This document shows, piece after piece, positions 1 to 7,819 of a stretch of DNA of 45,236 bases. The DNA lies in the NCBI RefSeq assembly GCF_003443995.1, contig NZ_QWEY01000019.1, positions 1 to 45,236 on the forward strand, written 5' to 3'. Made by a program: the position numbers and the translations under genes. The stretch comes from Pseudotabrizicola alkalilacus. GTDB taxonomy: Bacteria > Pseudomonadota > Alphaproteobacteria > Rhodobacterales > Rhodobacteraceae. Each line of letters begins with the position of its first letter. Position 1 is the stretch's first letter. The notes under the pieces were generated by a model, which had not been told where the DNA came from, ran no database searches, and saw nothing but the letters and a program-made list of their open reading frames with translations.

Positions 1-111
1 ATGTTTGGAAAACTCAAGGACTGGAGGCGCATTCACACACGATACGACCGCTGCGCCCACACCTTCATGTCCGCAATCGCCATAGCCGCCATCGTCATCT
101 TCTGGATATGA
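1..111 (+). pseudogene. IS5-family transposase, C-terminal end (cut by window edge)
   Basis: Frame 1 reads MFGKLKDWRRIHTRYDRCAH and runs to a stop after the residues VIFWI. This is the usual C-terminus of the DDE transposase of IS5-type (IS427-like) elements, where a short block with KDWRRI and TRYDRCA closes the protein. Only 36 residues lie in the window, so it cannot be told whether the gene is whole to the left. The ATG at position 1 is an internal methionine of the family, not a start. The element marks the left border of the accessory region. Confidence 0.8.
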
Positions 112-131
112 TCAATGAGTCCTGAGCCTAG
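1..131 (+). mobile_element. Right end of an IS5-type insertion sequence with candidate CTAG target site
   Basis: After the transposase stop the sequence TCAATGAGTCCTGAGC (112-127) looks like the terminal inverted repeat of IS427/IS5-like elements, and it is followed by CTAG (128-131). CTAG fits the short YTAR-type target duplication of the IS5 group. The left end lies outside the window, so neither the repeat nor the duplication can be confirmed here. Confidence 0.5.
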
Positions 132-556
132 GTCGATACACTTGTTTACCGTCGCCATCTTGCGGGAAATTGTGCGCAATTCTAAGCAATCACACGTGAG
201 GTTTCGTTAGGGCCAGGCGTCGATCAGTGGGTGGGGCGGCTCGGCGATGATGAATTGCGTGAATCTATATTCGCCGATACTGCAAACCAGGAAGGCTAAA
301 ATTTATTTCTTAACAAAGTGGCTACCATAGGTCGTGTCTCTGCTGGTAGCCAATTTGATGTAGCGCATTGAATTTGAAGAATTAATATTTTTCCAAATCT
401 TGTGGTAGGATATTTTCTATCGCATTTTACACAACTAAAATGAACTTGTTAATATTAGTATCAAAAATCTGAAGACAAAGGACCTCTTTGTGGTCGGCAG
501 CAATCCGGCATTAATTCAAAACTGGCAACAGTTTCCCATCTACGTATGGGATTGCT
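132..556. other. AT-rich intergenic leader upstream of the RTX gene pair
   Basis: No coding region is supported in these 425 bases. They are clearly more AT-rich than the bulk of the window. They hold a perfect stem-loop at 319-352, a smaller inverted repeat ACAAAG-gacct-CTTTGT at 475-491, and CCCAT/ATGGG arms at 535-550 just before the start codon at 557. Runs of A/T at about 380-470 are the likeliest place for a promoter, but no clear -35/-10 pair can be assigned. Confidence 0.5.
319..352. repeat. Perfect stem-loop in the leader of the RTX genes
   Basis: The arms TGGCTACCA (319-327) and TGGTAGCCA (344-352) are exact reverse complements separated by 16 bases. The structure lies about 190 bases downstream of the IS end and 200 bases upstream of the first RTX gene. 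There is no T-run, so it is not a classical terminator. It may be a protein-binding site or an RNA hairpin. Confidence 0.55.
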
Positions 557-3500
557 ATGTACCGCACAGATTGGGAAGGGCTTAGAGTAAGTAGCGAGAT
601 TTCCCGTGATCTTCATGGGGGAAATTTTGTGGCCACCGCGAACTCAATCTCGCCCGGTGATTCTTCTGCAGCAGTCATAGATACTCTTTCCTTTTCGTCG
701 ATCCGCTTTCCAGGAGGCGATGTCACTGAACGTTATCTTTCTCCTACAGAGCCAACTTGGCTTGAATGGATATCGTCTGAGCAAGCAACCATCTCTTTGC
801 CCAACGGTCGTCAATTTGCGTCGCTCCAGTCGTTTATCAATCATGCAAGTGATCAGAACCTGCAAATTAGCATAGTTCTTCCTACCGAAGGACTTCTGAT
901 CAGGAACCCGGACGGCACGGTTTCTGTAGATCAGGAAGCACTTGATCAAGTAGTAGAGTTTGCATGTGATCTGGTATCCGGCAGGTATGGGGATATTACC
1001 ATACGGCAGTTTGAGATCGGAAACGAATACTACATGAACGGAAGGATGTCCGGCGCCGAATATGGTTTGGTAGCAAACGAAATGGTAGAATCTTTAGGAC
1101 GAGCGCTTGATGAAATCGGAGATAGTCGTCCGCATGGGCTGTTTAACGAACCAGATATTCTGGTACAGGCGGGGCCTCCGTGGAGGGGGTCAGACAACGA
1201 AACAATAATAAACTCTTTAAGCCCAGAAGCGAGAGAATACGTCGACGGCGTCATAATCCACTGGTACCCAAGGAACCTTGCCGGGATTGATAATCTTAAT
1301 AACAATTTTGAAACTATAGACGCATGGCAGGCAGCTGACGGCTTCATCGATCTTGATTTGCATGTCACGGAATGGAATATCTTCAATAGTCCTGCCGCTG
1401 ACACGGGATTCTATCAAGCGTCTACTCTGCTTGAAAGCTACGAGCGCCTAGCAATTCAAGAGATATCTTCGGCGGACATCTGGGGAACTTCGTTTCCTAG
1501 ACTACTCACACGGTTGGCAGTACCCGGGGAAGCCAGTTTGGATGATCCAGGGTTTCGACTCACGCCCGCGGGTGAGGTAGTTAGATCTTTGTTCGCGACA
1601 ACTGCGGACTTACACGTACTCGAATTGAGCATCGATCACATTGTTAATGCCAATTTTGACTTGGGCGAGGAAAATATTGACTATACATTAGCTTCATTTG
1701 GAGATGCTAATCGAGCTGTAGTGTATATTTCATCACGCTCAGATGAGGCGCTCCGGTTGGAGCTCGATATAGATAAGTTTTTTGGTGATGCACATCATGT
1801 TGTTGTGCAGACTTTTGAGCTTCATGATGATCCAACAACGTCTGTAAACGAAGCATCTCCCGGACACGCACCATATGCTCAGGTTGTGACGCGTACTTAC
1901 ACAAGAGATGAACTCGCTGAGCTTTTAGTGGAGCTTGGCCCTGGAGAAATAGCTCGAATTGAGTATATAATGGGAGAGGTTGGTGTCCATATAGAAGGTC
2001 AGATTGGCTCCCCTGTTCCGGGAATCTCATATGCCGACACATTGGTTGGCACGACTTTTTCTGACACCCTCCTTGGCTACCAAGGTGATGACTTACTTTA
2101 TGGTGGAGGGGGTAGAGACATCCTTGATGGTGGATCAGGTAATGATCATATATATGGCGGAGGCGGCCATGATCTAATTATGGGCGATAGCGGCGATGAT
2201 ATACTAAGCGGTGCTTCTGGTTCGGACGTCATTCTGGGAGGAACTGGAAATGATAAATTGCAGGGCGGCAACCACGCTGATCTTTTGTTTGGTGGCGAAG
2301 GAAACAACACACTGCGAGGGGAAAGTGGTGATGACACCCTTATTGCAACGGGCGACGACGATGTTCTGTATGGGGGGGAGGGAGGAGACACCTTTTCTAT
2401 TTCAACGGCGGGCAACTCTGTCATTGAAGATTGGTCGCATGAAGATGAAGACTTGATATCATTTCAGGGCCAATATGAGAGTCCCGATCATGTTCGTGAA
2501 AGAATGGTCGAGGTTCATTACAGTGACAACCGTCCAGGTGATCTCATTATTGAGCATGACGGAGGCACATCCACCACAATTCGCGGTGCAGCCGGACAGC
2601 AGGATGCGGTTATCGATCGGTTGTTTGATCATCAACCTTTAGCGCTTAATACCCTTGCTCAGGCCAATCTATTGACCATAATGACACCTGCTCAAGTGAG
2701 GTCAGTCACCGAAGCAATGGGGACAGAAGAGTACGATGCTTATAGATCAGCCATAGATCCAACGCTACTGGCTCAGAACCTGGATGGAGAGCGGCTGTCG
2801 AGCTTCCTTAACGGGATGGACGGTATTGAAGCTCAAGAGTTCATTCGTGATATTCCAGAGTCAGATCGTCATGAGCTTTTGTCTGAAATGGAAGGTCTTG
2901 AGCTAAACTCGTTTTTGAGCAATCTTGGTTATGATCAGATGGTAGCCCTGCTCTCAAGCATTAGCAATTCTCACTTGGTCGGACTTTCGCACTCATTCGA
3001 TGATAATACTACTCGTCACATCAATGACCTGATGGCCAGGTTCTTCTCGGATTTGGAGAGTTTGAACGATCATCCAGAGGACAGCGCCCTCGATGACCTG
3101 TCTTGGCTGCAAGGACTGCAATCTTCGCCAGGTAGTCCGCCTCTGCAAACAACAGATGATGAAGAACTTGAGCGCGAAGAGCCAAACGCTCCGGAAGCCC
3201 CATCCGGAGAAACAAGCGCCGGATGCTTCGTTGCGACGGCTGTATATGCGGATCCAAATCACCCGGACGTTTGGCTCCTCCGATGGTACCGTGACGAAGT
3301 CTTGAGGAGTTGTACCTTGGGTCGCCTCTTCATAGCTGTATACTGGGTTGTAGGGCCCAGAATCGCTGAGACAGTTTCTAAATACGCGTTTCTTGTAAAT
3401 CTGTTCTTGTCGATTATTCGCTTTATCGTGTTGCTAATATGCAGAGCTTACAGTCGCAAACCTGGAAAACAGTTTGACCACATAGATTATCCAGACAGTC

Positions 3501-3559
3501 GGTATATTACGATAGGGGTGGTGGCAAAAGAAATGGCAAAAAGACGGGAGGAACGGTGA
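557..3559 (+). CDS. Glycosidase-like RTX protein with CFI-box C-terminal domain
   Basis: The protein has 1000 residues and four zones. Residues 1 to about 350 resemble a clan-A glycoside hydrolase TIM barrel (GH39/GH51/GH79-like). SIRFPGGDVTERY is near 48-60, the IGNEY motif gives Glu157 as likely acid/base, and HVTEWN gives Glu272 as likely nucleophile. Residues about 490-616 carry tandem RTX nonapeptides (GGxGxDxL type) that bind calcium in exported proteins. A Leu-rich helical stretch spans about 650-830. A CFI-box domain begins at Cys890 (GCFVATAVYADPNHPDVWLL) and is followed by hydrophobic segments near 940-965. There is no N-terminal signal peptide, which is normal for type I secretion, yet the C-terminus is membrane-like rather than a type I signal. 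No in-frame start lies upstream of ATG 557, and its ribosome binding site is weak. The next gene overlaps its stop. No secretion genes are nearby. Substrate and export route are unknown. Confidence 0.8.
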   Translation: MYRTDWEGLRVSSEISRDLHGGNFVATANSISPGDSSAAVIDTLSFSSIRFPGGDVTERYLSPTEPTWLEWISSEQATISLPNGRQFASLQSFINHASDQNLQISIVLPTEGLLIRNPDGTVSVDQEALDQVVEFACDLVSGRYGDITIRQFEIGNEYYMNGRMSGAEYGLVANEMVESLGRALDEIGDSRPHGLFNEPDILVQAGPPWRGSDNETIINSLSPEAREYVDGVIIHWYPRNLAGIDNLNNNFETIDAWQAADGFIDLDLHVTEWNIFNSPAADTGFYQASTLLESYERLAIQEISSADIWGTSFPRLLTRLAVPGEASLDDPGFRLTPAGEVVRSLFATTADLHVLELSIDHIVNANFDLGEENIDYTLASFGDANRAVVYISSRSDEALRLELDIDKFFGDAHHVVVQTFELHDDPTTSVNEASPGHAPYAQVVTRTYTRDELAELLVELGPGEIARIEYIMGEVGVHIEGQIGSPVPGISYADTLVGTTFSDTLLGYQGDDLLYGGGGRDILDGGSGNDHIYGGGGHDLIMGDSGDDILSGASGSDVILGGTGNDKLQGGNHADLLFGGEGNNTLRGESGDDTLIATGDDDVLYGGEGGDTFSISTAGNSVIEDWSHEDEDLISFQGQYESPDHVRERMVEVHYSDNRPGDLIIEHDGGTSTTIRGAAGQQDAVIDRLFDHQPLALNTLAQANLLTIMTPAQVRSVTEAMGTEEYDAYRSAIDPTLLAQNLDGERLSSFLNGMDGIEAQEFIRDIPESDRHELLSEMEGLELNSFLSNLGYDQMVALLSSISNSHLVGLSHSFDDNTTRHINDLMARFFSDLESLNDHPEDSALDDLSWLQGLQSSPGSPPLQTTDDEELEREEPNAPEAPSGETSAGCFVATAVYADPNHPDVWLLRWYRDEVLRSCTLGRLFIAVYWVVGPRIAETVSKYAFLVNLFLSIIRFIVLLICRAYSRKPGKQFDHIDYPDSRYITIGVVAKEMAKRREER

Positions 3560-4959
3560 TGGCGCTTGGGATGCTCATAATGGGAGGTCTATTTCTTTCG
3601 GCGCTACTTATAAACTTCAGTCAAGAACCTGATGAAGAATCTTCTGACCATACAGATGAAGACAGTGGCGATTCTGATGATGATTTGGCTGACTATCTGC
3701 CAGACTCTGAAAGTGGCGGCACTGAGGAGCTTGAAGAAGGTGAGCAGGCCCCAGATGTAGATGAGACAGCACCCGACTTATATCTAGACGGAAATACCCT
3801 AACAATTGTTATTCCTGAAAATGGATCATCTAGAGTTGACGTTACCCAAAGTGGGAGCTCGGTGGAAGAACTTCGGATTGAAAGTGATCGTGAATCTGTT
3901 CAGCTGTCTTGGGGACAGGACGATGATGGTGCATGGATATCTATTTCGTCGGGTGAAGGTCAGCTTGATTTAGATTTTCCTGGGTTTGACTCACCGCCTT
4001 TGGATAGCTTCACGATCACTGGCTGCAGCACAACGGGTGAATTATTTGAAGTGATGCCATATGATTATATCACGGATCAAGAATCTGCGACATTTCTGTT
4101 TGGTTCACATGATCTATCTGCCCGTGACGTCGATCCTAACTCGTTTTTAATTGGTGGAGCAGACCACGATACGATAATTTCACGCGGCGACGGAGCTCAT
4201 GCTGAGGTTTCTTTTGAGCGAGGTATCTTGCAGACGTCAGGTCCTTGGACAGGACAGATTTTTGGGGAGGCGGGAAACGATACTATTGTGGCAAATGAGG
4301 GCAACTTTCTGATCTATGGGGCGGCGGGTAATGACTGGATCGAATTGAAGGGAAGTTCTGCCGTAGTGTTTGGTGGCATGGGCAATGACACATTGTCCTC
4401 AGAAACCCACGCAAGTTTTTTATCTGGAGATGATGGAAATGACGAGTTGCGTGGAGGTGGGGGGCACGATACGTTGATTGGCGGGGCAGGGCGCGACACA
4501 CTGTTTGGAGGAGGTGGAAACGATCTTCTCGATGGGCACGGACTTTGGATTACTGAACCAGCGGAGCGGGTTGCGTCCCTTTCCAGTATGCTTGAAAGTA
4601 GTCCAAACCTAGTTTACGGTGGAGATGGGGCCGATACGATAATTGCCACTGCTGGTGACATGATATACGGTGGTGACGGAGCGGATAGTATTGTTGTTTA
4701 CATTCTGCCAGGCGAGCAGCCTGTTGATTTGAGGGATTTTGATGCTTCGGACACGTTGGTAGTCGATGTCATTTTGCGCGATCCATTTAATGACGACGAA
4801 ATGCAGGAGCAGATTTCATTCCAGAATTCCGAGGGAACAGTGAAGCTTTTGTTCCACGGTGATGCGATTGTTGTACTCCCAGCTGAGAGCGTGACAGGCA
4901 ACAGTAGCATTCTGGTGCGTTTCTCTGCGGTCGGGCCAGACGGAGAGTACCTAGGTTGA
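3559..4959 (+). CDS. Membrane-anchored acidic RTX calcium-binding protein
   Basis: The 466-residue product starts with a hydrophobic segment (about residues 1-20, MALGMLIMGGLFLSALLINF), probably an uncleaved anchor or signal. A very acidic linker rich in Asp, Glu and Ser follows to about residue 75, then a beta-rich region. RTX-type repeats occupy about 195-380, including FGEAGNDTI, GGMGNDTL, GGAGRDTL and GGGGNDLL. The region after about 380 (VDLRDFDASDTLVVDV) is typical of the end of hemolysin-type calcium-binding proteins. The ATG overlaps the stop of the previous gene by one base (TGATG) with a GGGAGG ribosome binding site at about 3545-3551, so the two are probably translated together. 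GTG 3556 is an alternative start. The pairing suggests a cell-surface complex, which is inference. Composition is as AT-rich as its partner. Confidence 0.75.
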   Translation: MALGMLIMGGLFLSALLINFSQEPDEESSDHTDEDSGDSDDDLADYLPDSESGGTEELEEGEQAPDVDETAPDLYLDGNTLTIVIPENGSSRVDVTQSGSSVEELRIESDRESVQLSWGQDDDGAWISISSGEGQLDLDFPGFDSPPLDSFTITGCSTTGELFEVMPYDYITDQESATFLFGSHDLSARDVDPNSFLIGGADHDTIISRGDGAHAEVSFERGILQTSGPWTGQIFGEAGNDTIVANEGNFLIYGAAGNDWIELKGSSAVVFGGMGNDTLSSETHASFLSGDDGNDELRGGGGHDTLIGGAGRDTLFGGGGNDLLDGHGLWITEPAERVASLSSMLESSPNLVYGGDGADTIIATAGDMIYGGDGADSIVVYILPGEQPVDLRDFDASDTLVVDVILRDPFNDDEMQEQISFQNSEGTVKLLFHGDAIVVLPAESVTGNSSILVRFSAVGPDGEYLG

Positions 4960-5002
4960 TTTTCAGTTATTGGTTTAATAGGTGAGTTAGCAACTGTATC
5001 TG

Positions 5003-5353
5003 TCAGGGCCTTGAGGCGGTCCATTTTTGACGGTTCTTGCATAGCGCGTTCGCGATAGTGACCAACTTTCTGGCGACCGCGGTGATGATGACCTTGTGCG
5101 GTTTTCCGGCCTTGCGGAGGCGGTCTGCGAAGGATTTCTGGCTCGGGTTGTGATGTGCTGCGACCAATGCCGCTTGGAACATCACGTGCCGCAGGGCGCG
5201 ACGACCACCGGCAATGGCCCGTTTTCCGCGAAGGGTTCCGCTGTCGTGCGCAACCGGGGCCAATCCAGTGAGTGCGGCAGCTTCCTCGCCGGTGATGGTG
5301 CCGATCTCGGGCATTTCTGCGACCAGCATTGAACTCGCAACCGGGCTGACGTT
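5003..5353 (-). pseudogene. IS110-family transposase, C-terminal fragment
   Basis: Read on the minus strand, the translation contains SPVASSMLVAEMPEIGTITG, then HDSGTLRGKRAIAGGRRALR and a tail ending ARKLVTIANALCKNRQKW. This is the C-terminal Transposase_20 part of IS110-family recombinases, including the segment with the catalytic serine (DSGTLRGKR). The N-terminal RuvC-like DEDD domain is missing. The frame is broken at about 5354, where an IS3-type element begins. The fragment is therefore inactive. The intact C-terminus is followed by about 40 bases before the RTX gene end, so the IS110 end lies very close to the stop of that gene. Confidence 0.85.
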
Positions 5354-5868
5354 GCCCCCTGCACCTAATCCAGTTTGAGGTAGACTCTGGCCCAACCGAA
5401 AGGACCAGAGATGAAGCGCAGCAGGTTCACCGAAGACCAGATCATCGGCATTTTGAAATAGCACGAGGCAGGGGTTTCCGTCGCCGATCTGTGCCGCAAG
5501 CACGGCGTCAGCGATGCGACCGTCTATAAATGGAAGGCCAAGTATGGCGGCATGGACGTCAGCGAGGCGAAACGACTGAAAGGCATTGAGGACGAGAACG
5601 CCCGTCTGAAACGGCTTCTTGCTGATGCCATGCTCGACAATGCCGCGCTGAAAGACCTTCTGGGAAAAAAGTGGTGACGCCCGCCGCGAAGCGGCAAGCG
5701 GTCGCGCATCTGGTGGCAGGCCACGGGATGAGCGAGCGGCGGGCGTGCCGGGTGATCAGCTGTTGCCGGATGACCATGCGCTATGAAGTGGTCCGCCAGG
5801 ATGACCCTGTGTTGCGGGCACGATTGAAAGAACTGGCTAAAGCCCGGCGCCGGTTCGGCTATCGGCGG
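5354..5868 (+). mobile_element. IS3-family element remnant inserted into IS110
   Basis: The left end (about 5354-5410, containing CCTAATCCAGTTTGAGG) abuts the truncated IS110 gene directly. orfA and the start of orfB follow in the usual order with a frameshift signal between them. orfB stops matching the family after residues FGYRR at about 5868, so the right half is deleted. No second terminal repeat is seen. The element cannot move on its own. Confidence 0.75.
5411..5677 (+). pseudogene. IS3-family orfA with a nonsense codon
   Basis: The reading frame from ATG 5411 gives MKRSRFTEDQIIGILK, then a stop TAG at 5459-5461. It continues in the same frame as HEAGVSVADLCRKHGVSDAT and VYKWKAKYGG to the end at 5677. 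This is the HTH_Tnp_1/orfA protein of the IS3 family, where the stop codon position is normally Glu (GAG to TAG is one base change). A slippery A6G run (AAAAAAG, 5665-5671) that drives programmed frameshifting to orfB is preserved before the orfA stop. Confidence 0.85.
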
Positions 5869-6069
5869 ACGGCCGCGTATCGCGCAGCTCGTGACGCCGC
5901 ACTTTTCGCGCCCATGTACCGGCGAGGCAGCTTCTCGGTCGTTCTGTCGTTGGACGACGCACTTGGGCCGGACTACCTGCGACTCGTCGAAGGGGTAAGA
6001 CGCGCGGATGGACGCATTGTGGACGTCGATTTCGAGGGCGGATTGCTGCTGGCCATATTTCGATTGTAG
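5671..6069 (+). pseudogene. IS3-family orfB 5' fragment fused to unrelated sequence
   Basis: The first 66 codons (to about 5868) encode VTPAAKRQAVAHLVAGHGMS, then RRACRVISCCR and ARRRFGYRR, the N-terminal HTH_21 region of IS3 orfB. The rve/DDE catalytic domain that should follow is absent. From 5869 the frame runs into unrelated sequence to a stop at 6069. That tail (for example SFSVVLSLDDALGPDYLRLV) is not recognised and could come from a broken gene. ATG 5923 could start a 48-residue product, but there is no good support for it. Confidence 0.75.
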
Positions 6070-6113
6070 CCAAGTGGTGCCCCCGTTCTTGTCACCATGT
6101 ATCCTATCGGGAG

Positions 6114-6392
6114 GTGAAATTGGTCAGTTTGGAAAGTTGGAAAGAGACCATGTTCCTTCTCTGCGGATCTGAAACCTATGATCCCGACAGCTTGAAAGAA
6201 GGACTTGTAGAGAATTCAATCGAAGCCCGCGGCTTTCAAAATCGCTTTGAGGCAATCTTGAGGGATCGACCTCTGGGCGCACAGGAGTATGAGCGTGACA
6301 TCGGGTTTCATTTCGATACGGGCGAAAAGCTATATCGTTACCTTGCCGCGATGCACGCCTTCTTGTTCGAGAGCGGCCCATTTCCTTTGTGA
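6114..6392 (+). CDS. Unrecognised small acidic protein
   Basis: The frame encodes up to 92 residues with no signal peptide or membrane segment. It is moderately acidic, with aromatic-rich ends (ESWKETMFLLCGSETYDPDS near the start; FDTGEKLYRYLAAMHAFLFE near the end). The start is uncertain. GTG 6114 sits directly against a GGGAGG at 6109-6113, while TTG 6120 lies at a normal distance from that site and may be the true start. It lies between the IS remnants and a sulfotransferase gene on the same strand. Size and shape would suit a small immunity or accessory protein, but no family is recognised and no function is claimed. Confidence 0.5.
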   Translation: MKLVSLESWKETMFLLCGSETYDPDSLKEGLVENSIEARGFQNRFEAILRDRPLGAQEYERDIGFHFDTGEKLYRYLAAMHAFLFESGPFPL

Positions 6393-6527
6393 ACGGGAAC
6401 CATGTCGCTCAGTTTTCGTCTGAGAAGGTTCGACCGGAGTCGCGTTTCCTCCGCCACTTGCACGCTTGTTATGCTTGCCCTGTCAGGCAATCATGGGGTC
6501 AAATGGCGGCCACGTGGAGAATGTCGG

Positions 6528-7220
6528 ATGAGAGTCTACGATCCCGACCAGCCGATTGTCTTCATCCATGTGCCAAAGACGGCTGGGTTATCGGTCAGAG
6601 AGGTTTTCGACGGGTGGTTCGGCGACGGCCTGATCCGGCATTATTTCAATGAAGTGCAGGGTGGTCGGCCAGAGCGCGAGTCGCGGTTCGATCTCCACAG
6701 CCGCGAACACCCGGTCTGTGTCTATGGTCACTTCAACCGTCTGCGGGGATTTGGTGTGACGGACAATTACCCGGACGCGTCACAGTTTGTCACCATCTTG
6801 CGCGACCCGTTCGAGATGGCCTGTTCGAACTACCGGTTTCTGCGCAAGGTCTCGGCCAAATGGAAGGACCAGTCGCGCGTGCCGAAAGGGGGGCTTGCCG
6901 AATATCTTATGGAAACCGCGCCGAACATGTTGAACCACTTTCCGGATGTGGTCACCGAGCTGAACTTTCGTGAGATGATCGAGACCCGTTTCGTGGCGAT
7001 TGGCCTGACCGAGCGGCTGAACGACTCTCTGAGCCACATTGCGTCCATTCTGGGTTTTCCTTACGAGCCGACCCGGCTTGGCAGGCTCAATACGACCGAA
7101 CCAGAGCAAGGCACCAGCGATCTGGATGCGTTGCGCGCGCAGTACCGTGCCCGTCACCCGCTGGAGTTCGAGCTGTACGATTATGTGCGTCAAAGGGCCG
7201 AGACGCTCCTGCCAAGCTGA
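6528..7220 (+). CDS. Sulfotransferase family 2-like protein
   Basis: The 230-residue product starts with MRVYDPDQPIVFIHVPKTAG. HVPKTAGLSVREVF matches the 5'-phosphosulfate-binding loop of PAPS-dependent sulfotransferases, and ILRDPFEMACSNYRF matches the 3'-phosphate-binding segment (RDP motif). Such enzymes move sulfate from PAPS to a carbohydrate or other hydroxyl group, and bacterial members often modify surface polysaccharides. ATG 6528 was chosen because GGAGA at 6516-6520 is well placed. The open frame upstream to 6402 is not family-like. There is no signal peptide, so it is probably cytoplasmic. A second member of the same superfamily lies at 35725-36426. Confidence 0.75.
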   Translation: MRVYDPDQPIVFIHVPKTAGLSVREVFDGWFGDGLIRHYFNEVQGGRPERESRFDLHSREHPVCVYGHFNRLRGFGVTDNYPDASQFVTILRDPFEMACSNYRFLRKVSAKWKDQSRVPKGGLAEYLMETAPNMLNHFPDVVTELNFREMIETRFVAIGLTERLNDSLSHIASILGFPYEPTRLGRLNTTEPEQGTSDLDALRAQYRARHPLEFELYDYVRQRAETLLPS

Positions 7221-7379
7221 TCCCGAGGTCGGATGAGATGCGTCGTTGTCATGGCGGGGCACCCTGCGCGCGATCCGCATTGCTCTGCCCGAAGCTGCGC
7301 CATCCTTCTCTCGCTCTTTCCGGGCTCATCCCTTGTTGCAGGGCTTGAAGGCTGGCCGGTTTCCCGCAATTCTGGCGGG

Positions 7380-7757
7380 ATGACATCACACAGCGATCAT
7401 GCCACTGACCTGCGCCTGCGCATCCGCATTCATTTCGGCGACCAGATGATGGGGCCGGGCAAGGCCGAACTGCTGGAACGGATCGCGCGCACCGGCTCGA
7501 TCGCGGCGGCGGGGCGCGAGATGGGCATGAGCTACAAGCGGGCCTGGATGCTGATCGAGACGCTGAACGCGATGTTCCGCGCGCCGGTGGTGGACAGCAC
7601 GCGCGGCGGGCCGGGCGGCGGTGGCGCGGTGCTGACCCAGACCGGGCAGCAGGTGCTGACACTGTATCGCGCGTTTGAAGCAGAGGCGGTCAAGGCCGGT
7701 CTGCCGCATTTGACGGCGTTGCAGGCCATGTGTGTCGATATTCCCGACGGAAAATAA
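7380..7757 (+). CDS. ModE-type winged-helix regulator without Mop domain
   Basis: The 125-residue product carries the ModE N-terminal winged helix: IRIHFGDQMMGPGKAELLER, then ARTGSIAAAGREMGMSYKRA with the helix-turn-helix at about 40-62, and STRGGPGGGGAVLTQTG in the wing. Full ModE has about 260 residues with C-terminal Mop domains that bind molybdate. Those are absent here, so sensing must occur elsewhere or in a different way. The protein lies 62 bases upstream of modA on the same strand, with an operator-like palindrome between them, and probably regulates molybdate uptake. ATG 7380 was chosen because the family homology begins there. The 5' extension to 7233 looks non-coding. Confidence 0.8.
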   Translation: MTSHSDHATDLRLRIRIHFGDQMMGPGKAELLERIARTGSIAAAGREMGMSYKRAWMLIETLNAMFRAPVVDSTRGGPGGGGAVLTQTGQQVLTLYRAFEAEAVKAGLPHLTALQAMCVDIPDGK

Positions 7758-7784
7758 CGCTTGCCTGCCAGCTGGGCTTGCTGC

Positions 7785-7806
7785 GATATGGTTTGCGAAA
7801 CATATC
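7785..7806. promoter_or_regulatory. Operator-like palindrome in the modE-modA gap
   Basis: GATATGGTTT (7785-7794), GCG, and AAACATATC (7798-7806) form an inverted repeat with one extra base in the left arm. It sits between the regulator stop and the modA start. AT-rich arms of the TATA type resemble Mo-boxes bound by ModE-family proteins. Binding by the neighbouring regulator is inference. Confidence 0.55.
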
Positions 7807-7819
7807 TCATGGGGGTCTG

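Noticed and set aside
2030-2400. Short tandem repeats that could be mistaken for a CRISPR or satellite array
   Set aside because: They are in-frame nonapeptide codons of the RTX domain (GGxGxDxL) with no unique spacers.
5923-6069. Possible 48-residue gene after the orfB junction
   Set aside because: There is no convincing ribosome site or family match, so it was left as part of the fused pseudogene.
7233-7379. Upstream extension of the ModE-like reading frame
   Set aside because: It has no family similarity or ribosome site; the homology begins at 7380.
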